A DNA stretch of 64,000 bases from Streptomyces griseoruber. Lineage in GTDB: Bacteria; Actinomycetota; Actinomycetes; Streptomycetales; Streptomycetaceae. The DNA is taken from positions 815,882-879,881 of the forward strand of contig NZ_KQ948764.1 of assembly GCF_001514205.1 (NCBI RefSeq), read 5' to 3'. Positions 33,512 to 42,051 of the stretch are shown here, piece by piece (the first letter of the stretch is position 1; every line of letters begins with the position of its first letter). The notes beneath the pieces were generated by a model. That model did no database searches and was not told the DNA's origin. It saw only the letters and a program-made list of their open reading frames with translations. A program made the translations under genes and the position numbers.

Positions 33512-33605
33512 TCACTCGACGCCGAAGGGGCCGATGCGACAGCCGACCGTGATGATCACGTCGTCGTCCCGCGAGCGGAAGAAGAAGCCGCTCTCGTCCG
33601 CGGGG
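33512..33605 (-). pseudogene. Acyl-CoA/AMP-dependent ligase fragment
   Basis: The minus strand reads PADESGFFFRSRDDDVIITV and GCRIGPFGVE before a stop. This matches the hinge of the ANL superfamily of AMP-forming ligases ([20 protein letters not shown] type). About 30 residues of a roughly 530-residue enzyme remain. Confidence 0.55.
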
Positions 33606-33624
33606 CAGACGCCGTTCGCCGGCC

Positions 33625-33765
33625 CTGGAGGCGCTGGACCGGGTGGAACCGGCCCGTCCTGGTACTCGCGGACGAGCCGACGGGGCCCTGGACACCACGG
33701 CGAACGGCGGGGCCGTACGGGATCCGCCGACCGCGTCGCACCACGAAGGCACCACCATCGCGCCT
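33625..33765 (+). pseudogene. ABC transporter ATPase fragment, frameshifted
   Basis: In one frame the DNA gives RPVLVLADEPTG (Walker B plus the ADEPTG turn). A one-base shift later gives GALDTTANGGAV and ASHHEGTTI, as in MacB/LolD-type ATPases (LADEPTGALDT). The rest of the gene is missing. Along with the ligase fragment, it shows that the 33354-33812 stretch is a remnant area with no working gene. Confidence 0.5.
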
Positions 33766-33812
33766 CCGGCCCCCCTCGGTCGCCCCGGTCGCCCCGGTCG
33801 CCCCGCCACCGC

Positions 33813-34721
33813 CTACTTCGCGCGGGTCGGCCCGTCCAGTCCCCGGATCCCCCTGCGGAAGTCGATCGGGGAACGACCCGTGCGTTGCGTGAAGTACTTG
33901 CTGAACTGGGAGGGCGTGACGAAGCCGAGGTGGTCCGAGATCTGCGCCGCGGTCTCGTCGCCGTGCGCCAGCAGACGCTTCGCCTCCAGCACCACCCGGC
34001 GGTCGATGAACTCCTTGGCGCTGAGCCCGGCGTTGGCCAGCGTCGCCCGGGCGAGGGTGCGCCCCGAGTAGCCGAGCAGGTGGGCGTAGTCCTCCACCCG
34101 TCGGGTGGCGGTGAAGTGCCGTTCGACCGCGTCACGGAACCGCAGATAGGTCTCGTCCGGCTCCGGAGCGGGGCTGCCGACCGGGACGGTGAGATGGGCC
34201 AGCCGCAGCAGGAGGACGGCGAGGAGGTGGCGCAGGGCCGCGATGTGCGCTTCGAGAGGCAGGTGACCGAGCGCCCGGAACTCGCGGCTCAGGTGTTCCG
34301 CGGCCATGGTGACCGCCTCGGCGTCGGCGGCGACGGGGGTGGTGACGGCCGGGGCGTGCGGGTCGTCGACACGGGCGGCCGTCGCCGTGGCCGGGTCCAG
34401 CGCGTCCTGCCGGAAGAGGATCAGAGTGCCCTCGGCCCTGCTGAGGTCGCCCCACTGCTGCACCTGCCCCGGGCGCACCCACAACCATGAGCCCGGCCGC
34501 AGGGCGTAGCCGGTGAAGTCGACGACGTGCCAGAGGTCGCCCGCGGTGAGGGTGAGCAGATGATGGAAGTCGGGGCGCTGGGGCCGGCCCAGGGTGTGCC
34601 CGGAGACGCGCCGCCGCAGCTCGGCCGGCGACATGACCTCGATACCGGCGGGAGTGCCCGCGGGCGCGGCGAACGGGATCTCCGGGATCTCACGCGGCGA
34701 ATCGTGTCGGGTTTTGGCCAT
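33813..34721 (-). CDS. AraC-family transcriptional regulator
   Basis: From ATG 34721 (an ATG three bases earlier is equally possible; no clear ribosome site) the protein is 302 residues. The N-terminal cupin-like ligand domain has HLLTLTAGDLWHVVDFTGYA and LRPGSWLWVRPGQVQQWGDL. The C-terminal pair of helix-turn-helix units reads YAHLLGYSGRTLARATLANA, then AQISDHLGFVTPSQFSKYFT and RSPIDFRRGIRG. The target is not evident: upstream (34722-35017) there is a 296-base gap to the divergent LacI gene with no clear operator. Confidence 0.9.
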   Translation of the reverse strand: MAKTRHDSPREIPEIPFAAPAGTPAGIEVMSPAELRRRVSGHTLGRPQRPDFHHLLTLTAGDLWHVVDFTGYALRPGSWLWVRPGQVQQWGDLSRAEGTLILFRQDALDPATATAARVDDPHAPAVTTPVAADAEAVTMAAEHLSREFRALGHLPLEAHIAALRHLLAVLLLRLAHLTVPVGSPAPEPDETYLRFRDAVERHFTATRRVEDYAHLLGYSGRTLARATLANAGLSAKEFIDRRVVLEAKRLLAHGDETAAQISDHLGFVTPSQFSKYFTQRTGRSPIDFRRGIRGLDGPTRAK

Positions 34722-35017
34722 CATCAGCCGAAAGCCTATCCGGCTCTGCCTGCGGAGCCTTCGTACGTTGGTCGTGCGGCCGCGGATACGGAACATCTCC
34801 TTGGCGGAAAGAGGAAAGGACGCCAGGTGTCCGTGGCACCGGAAGGGGACCCGCACGTCGCGCGCACCGTGAACCACGCCTCCACCCCGCCCGTACCACG
34901 TCGGCGCCCTCTTCGACGCCCGCTGGACGCCCCCACCGCGTTCTCGCACCCGCGGGACGCCCGAGGAGTGGGCCTAGGCTGTGGTCAGGGCCCGGAGAGC
35001 AGGGGAAACAAGGGATC

Positions 35018-36079
35018 ATGGTGATGCGGGACAAGCCCATGTCCGGACGGCCCCGGCCGTCGATGGCGGATGTCGCCCGGCACGCCGGCGTCGCGCCGCA
35101 GACGGTCTCGCGCGTGTCCAACGGCCACAGCAACGTCGACCCGGCGACCAGGCAGCGGGTCGTGGAGTCGATGCAGGCGCTGGGCTACCGGCCGAACGGA
35201 GCCGCCCGCGCGCTCAAGAGCGGGCGGTTCAACACGATCGGTGTCATCACGTTCACGCTCAGGACGTTCGGCAACACGCGCACCCTCGACGCCATAGCCG
35301 AGGAAGCCGCACGCGCCAAGTACGCCGTCACCCTCATCCCCGTCTCGGATCCGACCATGGGCAGGGTTTCCGGTGCCTACGACCGTCTCAGCGAGGCGGC
35401 CGTCGACGGGGTGATCCTCGTCTTCGAGGCGCATCTCCTGGACGATGCGGAGTTCAGCCTCCCCCCAGGGGTTCCGATGGTGGTGGTCGACTCCGACACC
35501 GGCCCCGGCTACACCGTGGTGGACACCGATCAGGCGCAGGGTGCTCGTCAGGCCACGGAGCACCTGCTGGAACTCGGCCACCGGCAGGTGTGGCACATCG
35601 CCGGACCCCCGACCTCGTTCTCCGCGGCGCATCGGGTCGAGTCCTGGCGGCGCACCCTGGAGGATGCCGGTATCGTCCCGCCGCCGGTGCTGTACGGCGA
35701 CTGGACCACCAGATCCGGATATCGGCACGGGTTGACCCTGGGGCGAAGGCCGGAGGTCACGGCGATCTTCGCCGCGAACGACCACATGGCGCTCGGTGTC
35801 CTGCGTGCCCTGCACGAGCTCGGCCGCCGGATTCCCGACGATGTCAGCGTGGTGGGGTTCGACGACATGGAGGAGGCCCACGCCTTCTGGCCTCCGCTGA
35901 CCACCGTGCGGCAGGACTTCGCCGCGGTCGGCCGGCTCAGCCTTCAGAAGCTGCTGGGCAAGATCGGCCGTACCGGGCCCGACGTGATCGACAAGACCCT
36001 CGTCCCGACCCGGCTGGTGGTCCGCGCGAGCACCGCGGCGCCGCCGCCTCCGCCGGAGGGCGAAGCGCGGCGGCGCTGA
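35018..36079 (+). CDS. LacI-family transcriptional regulator
   Basis: This 353-residue protein begins at ATG 35018 with CAGGGGA ahead. The LacI headpiece is complete: PSMADVARHAGVAPQTVSRV, SNGHSNVDPATRQRVVES and LGYRPNGAARALKSG (hinge). The sugar-binding core follows (NTIGVITFTLRTFGNTRTLD, GVILVFEA, AIFAANDHMALGVLRALHEL, VSVVGFDDMEEA). It is convergent with the GH5-lectin gene, whose promoter holds the palindrome CCATGGTTACGTAACCATGG. This regulator is the best candidate to bind it, and possibly the twin palindromes of the GH5 gene at 17.8 kb. An oligosaccharide inducer is inferred. Confidence 0.92.
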   Translation: MVMRDKPMSGRPRPSMADVARHAGVAPQTVSRVSNGHSNVDPATRQRVVESMQALGYRPNGAARALKSGRFNTIGVITFTLRTFGNTRTLDAIAEEAARAKYAVTLIPVSDPTMGRVSGAYDRLSEAAVDGVILVFEAHLLDDAEFSLPPGVPMVVVDSDTGPGYTVVDTDQAQGARQATEHLLELGHRQVWHIAGPPTSFSAAHRVESWRRTLEDAGIVPPPVLYGDWTTRSGYRHGLTLGRRPEVTAIFAANDHMALGVLRALHELGRRIPDDVSVVGFDDMEEAHAFWPPLTTVRQDFAAVGRLSLQKLLGKIGRTGPDVIDKTLVPTRLVVRASTAAPPPPPEGEARRR

Positions 36080-36114
36080 CCCGTGTCAGCGTTCCACGGG
36101 AGCGGGTGCCGGTG

Positions 36115-37599
36115 TCAGCTCCTGGTCCACTGCTGGTTGCTGCCTCCGTTGCAGTACCAGACGTCGACCGACGTGCCGTTGCCGGTGCCCGCTCCGGATG
36201 CGTCCAGGCAGAGCGCCGGGTTCGCGACACTGGTCACGGTGAGGTCGGCGTTCACGTTCCACTGCTGGGCCGCCGCGCCGGTGCAGTCGGAGATGACCAC
36301 GGGGTCTCCCGCCGTGGCTCCGGTGCCTCCCACCGTCATGCACTTGTCGCCGTAGACGGTGAGTTGTCTGTCCGCGTTCCAGTTCCAGGACTGGTTGCCG
36401 CCGTCGTTGCAGTCCCAGAGGTCGAGCTGGGTGTTGTCGGTCGTACTGAAGCCGGGCACGTCGACGCAGCGGCCCGAGCCCACTCCGCGCAGGACCTCAC
36501 CGGGAGGCGCGGCCGGCAGGTCGTTCGCGGGCGAGGTCGTGCCGAAGCCGTAGCCCCAGCGCAGTTGCGCGACTCCGGTGGTGCTGTTGTCCACCAGGTT
36601 GCCCTCGGAGTCCAGCGACTCGATCGAGTAGGCGTCGCCGAACCTCAGCCCCGGCCAGTACACCAGCCCCATCCCCTTGCTGCGGGCGGTGTTGGTCACG
36701 GACGCGAGATACGAGGTGTAGACGTTGCCGTTCCACGCGCCGTAGTTCAGACCGATGGTCATCGGGGCGCCTGCCTCGTCGATGACGGTCCGGCCGGCGT
36801 AGCCGCCGATCCGGGCTTCGAGGTCGGCGACCCAGTCCGCCTGCTGGGTGTAGCTCTTCCAGTACCCGTAGAAGTGCAGCGACAGCAGCGTTCCCTTCAG
36901 CGCGCGTGCCGCGCCGACACCGGTGACGTTGTCGTTGTAGCCGGTACCGCTGATCACGACACGGCCGCGCGGGACGTCCTTGTGCCGGGCCAGCCAGCCG
37001 CTGGTGACGGACACCCACTGGTCCAGGGTGTAGCCGTGCGGCTCGTTCATGGGCTCGAAGTAGACCCGTGGGTTGTTCTTGTACGCCCGCACCACGGTGT
37101 TCCACATGGTGTTCCAGGCGGCCGTGTCGTCGACCAGGCCGTCCTTGCTGGTGTCGGCCTCCCAGTAGCTGACGATGACCTTGTCGCCGTAGGCCGTGGC
37201 CGCGTCGATCGTCGCCCGGTACGACTTCCACCAGGCGGTGCCCACACTCGCCGGGTTGATGGGCAGTCGCAGCGTGTTGGCGCCCAGGTTCTTCTTGAAG
37301 CCGCGCACCATGTGACCCGTGGTGCGGTACACGGTGCGGTAGTCGTCCGTCACCGACAGCCCGCTGGGCACCACGGCGTCGGAGGCGTAGTTGTCCCGCG
37401 GGTCCGCCCAGTTCACCCCGCGGAAGTCACTCGTACCGCCCTTCGGCGCGGGCTTCACCGGCGCGTGCGGGGCGGCTGACGGCGTGGCGGCCGACTGGGC
37501 GAAGGCGGGGGCGGGGCCGGTCAGGAACATGAGTGAAGCGCCAAAGCCGGCCATGATCACACCGGCCAGTTTTCTCGACCCCTTCAGGGTCTTGGTCAT
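36115..37599 (-). CDS. Secreted GH5 glycoside hydrolase with ricin-B lectin domain
   Basis: This 494-residue protein has a signal peptide (about 1-35; KLAGVIMAGFGASLMFLTGP, cut after AFA). The GH5 barrel covers about 55-355, with GVNWADPRDNY, NTLRLPINP, acid/base Glu186 in FEPMNEPHGY and nucleophile Glu275 in VIDEAGAPM. A linker follows, then a ricin-type beta-trefoil (about 368-494) with three QxW-like units (GNQSWNW, AAQQWNV, SNQQWTR) that bind sugar chains. It is a paralogue of the enzyme at 17827 with an added lectin. GGAG nine bases before ATG 37599 supports the start. Control by the neighbouring LacI protein is likely. Confidence 0.92.
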   Translation of the reverse strand: MTKTLKGSRKLAGVIMAGFGASLMFLTGPAPAFAQSAATPSAAPHAPVKPAPKGGTSDFRGVNWADPRDNYASDAVVPSGLSVTDDYRTVYRTTGHMVRGFKKNLGANTLRLPINPASVGTAWWKSYRATIDAATAYGDKVIVSYWEADTSKDGLVDDTAAWNTMWNTVVRAYKNNPRVYFEPMNEPHGYTLDQWVSVTSGWLARHKDVPRGRVVISGTGYNDNVTGVGAARALKGTLLSLHFYGYWKSYTQQADWVADLEARIGGYAGRTVIDEAGAPMTIGLNYGAWNGNVYTSYLASVTNTARSKGMGLVYWPGLRFGDAYSIESLDSEGNLVDNSTTGVAQLRWGYGFGTTSPANDLPAAPPGEVLRGVGSGRCVDVPGFSTTDNTQLDLWDCNDGGNQSWNWNADRQLTVYGDKCMTVGGTGATAGDPVVISDCTGAAAQQWNVNADLTVTSVANPALCLDASGAGTGNGTSVDVWYCNGGSNQQWTRS

Positions 37600-37713
37600 G
37601 TCGTCTCCAGTGACGGGAATCGCGGAGTGCGGAGTGCGGGTTCGTCACCTGAGCCGAGGCACTGATGAGCCGGGGTCCGGATGAGGACAGCCATCCGGAC
37701 CCGCGCAAACCGG

Positions 37714-37733
37714 CCATGGTTACGTAACCATGG
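37714..37733 (-). promoter_or_regulatory. LacI-type operator before the GH5-lectin gene
   Basis: CCATGGTTACGTAACCATGG is a perfect 20-base palindrome 115 bases upstream of the GH5 start. Its TTACGTAA core is shared with the two operators at 17753-17803. Confidence 0.8.
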
Positions 37734-37905
37734 CGGACATTGACACGTCCGCCACGCCGGTGACAAGACCCGCGACCTCCCGAAGTCCGTGCGCACGTGC
37801 CCAGGACGGGAAATTCCTACCGGATTCGCAATCCCGTGACGGAGGTCGCCCGTATGTCCTAGTGAACCGGTGTCCCAGTGAACCGGCGAGACGAAGGGAA
37901 AGATC

Positions 37906-38040
37906 ATGTCCCTCTTCAGTCACCTGGCACCCGCCAAGCGGCACTCCCAGGGCAAGAAGTCCACGACCAGCATGAACGGGAGGACGTCCCACCACCGCAA
38001 GCACCGCCGCCGTACCTCCAGCACCGGCACGCACAAGTGA
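37906..38040 (+). CDS. Small basic His/Ser/Thr-rich peptide (44 residues)
   Basis: ATG 37906 follows a good ribosome site (GAAGGGAAAGATC). The peptide begins MSLFSHLAPAKRHSQGKKST and ends RRRTSSTGTHK. It holds 11 Lys/Arg, 6 His, 8 Ser and 6 Thr, no Cys and no acidic residue. The stop overlaps the GTG start of an ABC exporter (GTGA at 38037-38040), which in turn overlaps a Ser/Thr kinase. No signal peptide is present. I do not recognise a family. The context suggests either a peptide substrate of the exporter and kinase, or a coupling leader. The strict coupling and the codon use argue that it is real. Confidence 0.65.
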   Translation: MSLFSHLAPAKRHSQGKKSTTSMNGRTSHHRKHRRRTSSTGTHK

Positions 38041-39953
38041 CGAAACCCTGCCATCGCACCGCCCGCAGCGCCGCCCTGTTCGCGGCGCTGCGACGGTCGT
38101 TCACCGTCGCCGAGCCGGAGGGCGAGCAGCTCGTCGCCGCCGCACCGGTACTTCCGCTGCGGCAGATCTTCCGGCGGTTCTGGCCCTACACGCGCGGCGG
38201 GCGGAGGTGGCTGCTGCCCCTCGTCGCCTTCTGTGTCGTCGGCCCCGCCATCGACGCGGCGGAGATATGGCTGTTCAAGGTGGTGGTGGACGACGTCCTC
38301 GTCCAACGCGACCTCAGTGCGTTCCTTCCGATCGCGCTGGCGTACGTCGGGCTCAGCCTCGGTTCGGGCCTCGTGTCGTTCGCCGACGACGTGACCTCCG
38401 TCTGGGTCGGTGAGCGCTTCCTGATCGCCCTGCGCACGGACGTCTTCCGGCACATGCAACGCCTCTCCCTCGGTTTCTTCGAACGGCGCAGGCTCGGTGA
38501 CGTCCTGGCCCGGGTGACCGGTGACGTCGACGCGGTCGAGACGTTCCTGCTCTCGGGCGTGGCCCAGGCCCTGTGGTACGTGATGCGGCTGGGCATCTTC
38601 CTGGGCATGCTCTTCTACCTGAGCTGGGACCTGACGCTGTTCGCCCTCGTGGTCGTGCCCCTGTTCTGGTGCGCGGCCCGGTACTTCTCCCGGCTGGTGA
38701 AGGCCGCCTCCCGGGAACGCCGCCGACGCAGCGGTTCGGTCAGCGCCCTCGCCGAGGAGGTGCTGGGCAACATCGCTCTGGTGCAGGCGTACAACCGCCA
38801 GGAGTGGGAGCAGAGCAGGTTCCATCGCGAGATCCTCGGCCGCTACCGCGCCACCATGGCCTCGACCCGGATCCGTGCCGTCTTCGGGCCGCTGGTCGAT
38901 CTCGTCGAGCTGAGCGGGGCCCTCCTGGTGATGGGCCTGGGCACCTGGCAACTGGCCCGCGGCCGGCTCACCCTGGGCGAGCTTCTGGTCTTCTTGGCCC
39001 TGCTCGGCAAGCTCTACAGCCCGATCCGGGGTATGTCCCACCTGACCAGTACCTTCTACACGGCCTCCGCCGCCGCGGAGCGGATCGTCGAACTGCTCGA
39101 CCAGCGCCCGCTGGTGAGTGAGGTCCCCCGTCCGGCCCGGCTCGGGCGCGCTCGCGGGCAGGTGGAGTTCGACGGTGTCGGCTTCACCTATCCGGGAACC
39201 GACCGGCCCGCGCTGTGCGACGTGTCGTTGTGTGTGGAGCCCGGGCAGACCCTGGCGCTGGTCGGGCCCAGCGGTGCGGGGAAGTCCACCGTCGCCAAGC
39301 TCCTGCTGCACTTCTACGACCCCGAGCACGGCGCCGTCCGGCTGGACGGAGCGGACCTGAGGACCCTGCGGCTCGCCGACGTCCGGGACAACGTGGCCGT
39401 GGTGCTCCAGGAGACGCTGGTCCTGCACGGCACCGTGCGCGAGAACATCCTCTACGGCCGTCCGGACGCCGGTGAGCGGGAGGTCGTCGCGGCGGCCCGC
39501 GCCGCGGACGCGCACGACTTCGTGACCGCGCTGCCCGAGGGCTACGACACCGTCGTGGGCCAGCGCGGCAGGCTGCTGTCCGGAGGTCAGCGCCAGCGCC
39601 TGGCGATCGCCCGGGCCATGATCCGTGACGCGCCCGTCCTCGTTCTGGACGAGCCGACCACCGGCCTGGACGCCGAATCGGGCCGACGTGTCATGGAGCC
39701 GCTGCGCCGGCTCATGGCCGGACGCACCACGATTCTCATCTCCCACAACCTGCTCACCGTCCGCGACGCCACCGTGATCCTGGTGCTGGACCACGGCCGG
39801 GTCGTCGAGCAAGGGACCCACCACGACCTCCTGCTGAGCGGCAGAACCTACGCCCGGCTGCACCGGCTGCACGCGCCCGCGGACCCCGCCGTCACGCCCA
39901 CGGACCCGGCCGCCACCGTCGTCGCCGCTTCCACGACCAAGGCCTTCCCATGA
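38037..39953 (+). CDS. ABC exporter, fused membrane and ATPase domains
   Basis: The 638-residue protein has a six-helix exporter domain (about 60-350; WLLPLVAFCVVGPAIDAAEI, SLGFFERRRLGDVLARVTGD, LGIFLGMLFYLSWDLTLFAL). An ATPase domain follows (about 380-610) with GPSGAGKST (Walker A), LLSGGQRQRLAIARAM (signature), [12 protein letters not shown] (Walker B) and the switch His in ILISHNLLTV. It is a half-transporter that should work as a homodimer, MsbA/lipid or peptide-exporter type. No peptidase C39 domain is present. It starts at GTG 38037 inside the stop of the 44-residue peptide gene, and its stop overlaps the kinase start. Confidence 0.9.
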   Translation: MTKPCHRTARSAALFAALRRSFTVAEPEGEQLVAAAPVLPLRQIFRRFWPYTRGGRRWLLPLVAFCVVGPAIDAAEIWLFKVVVDDVLVQRDLSAFLPIALAYVGLSLGSGLVSFADDVTSVWVGERFLIALRTDVFRHMQRLSLGFFERRRLGDVLARVTGDVDAVETFLLSGVAQALWYVMRLGIFLGMLFYLSWDLTLFALVVVPLFWCAARYFSRLVKAASRERRRRSGSVSALAEEVLGNIALVQAYNRQEWEQSRFHREILGRYRATMASTRIRAVFGPLVDLVELSGALLVMGLGTWQLARGRLTLGELLVFLALLGKLYSPIRGMSHLTSTFYTASAAAERIVELLDQRPLVSEVPRPARLGRARGQVEFDGVGFTYPGTDRPALCDVSLCVEPGQTLALVGPSGAGKSTVAKLLLHFYDPEHGAVRLDGADLRTLRLADVRDNVAVVLQETLVLHGTVRENILYGRPDAGEREVVAAARAADAHDFVTALPEGYDTVVGQRGRLLSGGQRQRLAIARAMIRDAPVLVLDEPTTGLDAESGRRVMEPLRRLMAGRTTILISHNLLTVRDATVILVLDHGRVVEQGTHHDLLLSGRTYARLHRLHAPADPAVTPTDPAATVVAASTTKAFP

Positions 39954-40993
39954 GCCGTCCGAACCTCGCCCCGCCGCGAACGGTCCCCCGGCACCGGACC
40001 GCCCCGCCGCCCGCACCCCCGCCGCCCGCGCTCGTGCCTCTGCCGCCGGGGACGAGACCGGTGGCCGGCTACGAGATCCTCGCCCATCTGACCAGGACCG
40101 GTTGGCTCGACGTGTACGACGCCTGGAGCCATGAGCGGGACTGCCGCTGTCTGCTGAAGACGCTGCGTCCCGACCGGCGGCACGAACCACGGCTGCGCGA
40201 ACGGCTCCTGCGTGAGGGCCGCTGGCTGGAGGCGTTCAGCCACCCGCATCTGGTCCGCGCCTACGAGACCGTCGAGGCCCCCGAGCCCTTCGTCGTCCTG
40301 GAGACTCTGACCGGCGAGACCGTCGCCCACCTCATCGGCCGCCTGCACCGCCGGCTCGCCGCCCCTGACGTGGCCTTCCTCGGCCTGCACCTGTGCTCCG
40401 CACTGCACTACCTGCACGGCCGGGACCTGCTGCACCTGGACGTGAAGCCCTCGAACGTGATCATCGACTGCCGGCGCGCCAAACTCCTCGACCTCAGCGT
40501 CGCCCGCCCACCGGGGCCCGCGCCCGCCGGCATCGGCACCCCCTGCTATCTCGCCCCCGAACAGGCACGCGGTGCCGACCTGTCCGCCGCCGCGGATGTC
40601 TGGGGGGTGGGCATCACGCTGTACGAGGTCGCCACCGGTGACCTTCCCTTCCCCGAGATCACCACCACCACGACGGACAGGGAACCGGCCGGCGACGCGG
40701 GCGCAGACACCCCGTCCGGGTCCGTGAGCCCGGACGACACCTACGGCCGACAGCGCCTCTACCCGCAACTGGAGGGCAGGGCCGCACCTGTGGGCACCGC
40801 GCGCCGGCTGCCGCGTGCGCTCGCCGCCGCGGTCGACGCCTGCCTGGAACCGGACCCCACCGCCCGGCCGGACATCGGTTCCCTCGCCGCGACGTTCGAC
40901 GCGCTGCTGCCCTTCCACCGCAGGGACGTGGAACCAGCACCATCCGGGTCGGCCCCCGGACAACCCCTCCGCGAGGAGGCCGCCCATGAGTGA
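39950..40993 (+). CDS. Cytoplasmic Ser/Thr protein kinase
   Basis: This 347-residue protein starts within the exporter stop (ATGA). After a Pro-rich head (1-35) comes a kinase domain (about 38-320): ATP loop VAGYEILAHLTRTGWLDVYD (without the usual GxGxxG), CLLKTLRP with the beta-3 Lys, HLDVKPSNVIID (catalytic Asp; HLD in place of HRD), LLDLSVARP (DLS for DFG), CYLAPEQARG and DVWGVGITLYEVATG. Key Asp and Lys are kept, so it should be active. There is no membrane helix or PASTA domain, unlike PknB. In this operon it may phosphorylate the small peptide or the exporter; both are inferences. Confidence 0.88.
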   Translation: MSRPNLAPPRTVPRHRTAPPPAPPPPALVPLPPGTRPVAGYEILAHLTRTGWLDVYDAWSHERDCRCLLKTLRPDRRHEPRLRERLLREGRWLEAFSHPHLVRAYETVEAPEPFVVLETLTGETVAHLIGRLHRRLAAPDVAFLGLHLCSALHYLHGRDLLHLDVKPSNVIIDCRRAKLLDLSVARPPGPAPAGIGTPCYLAPEQARGADLSAAADVWGVGITLYEVATGDLPFPEITTTTTDREPAGDAGADTPSGSVSPDDTYGRQRLYPQLEGRAAPVGTARRLPRALAAAVDACLEPDPTARPDIGSLAATFDALLPFHRRDVEPAPSGSAPGQPLREEAAHE

Positions 40994-41352
40994 TGCGCAC
41001 CATGGGGGGCTCTCTCCGGCATGGATGCCCGATGACGCGCTGCCGGCGGGGCCGACGACCACGACGGGGTGGCCGTGACGGTCACCGGCGACGCCCAGCT
41101 CGCCGAGGAGGTGGCCCAGCAGACCTCGCGGTGGCCGGCGAGAACCCGGCCGGGTTGCGGCGGGCCATCGGCGGATGCCGACGACCTGCCCGCAGGTGCC
41201 CGGACGGCCGTTCACGCCACACTCACCTGAACCCCAACGGCTCGGCGGCACCCGTGACCAAGGTGCACCTGCTCGCGGAACGGGTACCTGCCGGCCGGCC
41301 TGATCCGGTGGTGTCCGTGCCGTGCCCGCCGGGCAGGTCCGGTCGCCCGGCC
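40994..41352. other. Gap without a recognisable gene
   Basis: A short frame beginning ATGAGTGATGCG at 40986 would give 30 residues (MSDAHHGGLSPAWMPDDALP and on), overlapping the kinase end. It resembles no known family. On the minus strand the words HPVVVVGPAGSASS vaguely recall a universal stress protein tail, but the rest does not follow. I see no promoter pattern or repeat. Confidence 0.4.
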
Positions 41353-41925
41353 TCACCCACCGGTGGGGGCCGCGGCGCGCTGTTCCAGTCGGGTCAGGGC
41401 CAGCGTGCCCCACCGGAGGTTGTCCTGTTCCAGGGCCATCCCCCGCAGCAGGGTGAGATAGGGGCCGATGCGCTCGGCGGTCGCGAAGAACTCGTCCTCG
41501 GTGCGTCCGTCCAGAAGGCGTTTGCGCAGCCGCTCGTAGCGGGCCAGCTTGGCGGCAGACGACTCCATGCGCTCGGCGATCGCGGCCCGTACGGCCTCGG
41601 TGTCGCCGGCGTCGACGCACTGGACCTTGACCATCAGCTCGTCCCTGATGGCCGTCGGCCTGGACGGGGATTCGGCGGTGTAGGCGCGCACCGCCTCCAG
41701 TCCGGCCGCGGTGAGGGAGAACAGCCGTTTGTTGGGGCGGCGCTCCTGCTCCACGACGCGGGCCGTGATGAGCCCGTCGCCCTCCATGCGCTCCAGTTCC
41801 CGGTAGAGCTGCTGGGGCGTGGCCATCCAGAAGTTGGCGACCGAGGCGTCGAAGCCCTTCGCGAGGTCATATCCGGACGCCTCGCCCTCCAGGAGAGCGG
41901 CCATCACCGCGTTGCGCAGAGCCAT
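41353..41925 (-). CDS. PadR-family transcriptional regulator
   Basis: From ATG 41925 the protein is 190 residues. The winged helix (MALRNAVMAALLEGEASGYD, LAKGFDASVANFWMATPQQL, YRELERMEGDGLITARVVEQ) and the C-terminal dimer helices (from about 95) are of the PadR/Vir type. The intergenic region to the divergent SnoaL-like gene contains the repeated word TGATTAGT (around 41948-41972) in unusually AT-rich sequence, a likely binding site. PadR proteins mostly repress a nearby gene and release on a small phenolic or similar compound; the divergent gene is the natural target. Confidence 0.9.
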   Translation of the reverse strand: MALRNAVMAALLEGEASGYDLAKGFDASVANFWMATPQQLYRELERMEGDGLITARVVEQERRPNKRLFSLTAAGLEAVRAYTAESPSRPTAIRDELMVKVQCVDAGDTEAVRAAIAERMESSAAKLARYERLRKRLLDGRTEDEFFATAERIGPYLTLLRGMALEQDNLRWGTLALTRLEQRAAAPTGG

Positions 41926-42051
41926 GCCAGTCAATCTAACACCTGGTTGATTAGTCAAAAAAGTGATTAGTAAACCCTGGACACGCCACACATCCCGACC
42001 CTAATCTGCGATGCACCTATTCAAATCGTTGATTACATGAGGTGGCCTTCC

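Noticed and set aside
37906..38040. Lanthipeptide or other known RiPP precursor
   Set aside because: The peptide has Ser/Thr but no Cys and no typical leader. No LanM/LanB/LanC, YcaO or radical-SAM gene is nearby and the exporter lacks a peptidase domain. Only the weaker peptide-exporter-kinase claim is kept.
40994..41352. Universal stress protein remnant on the minus strand
   Set aside because: Only VVVVGPAGSAS resembles the family; surrounding frames do not carry the rest of the motif, so it is not listed as a gene.
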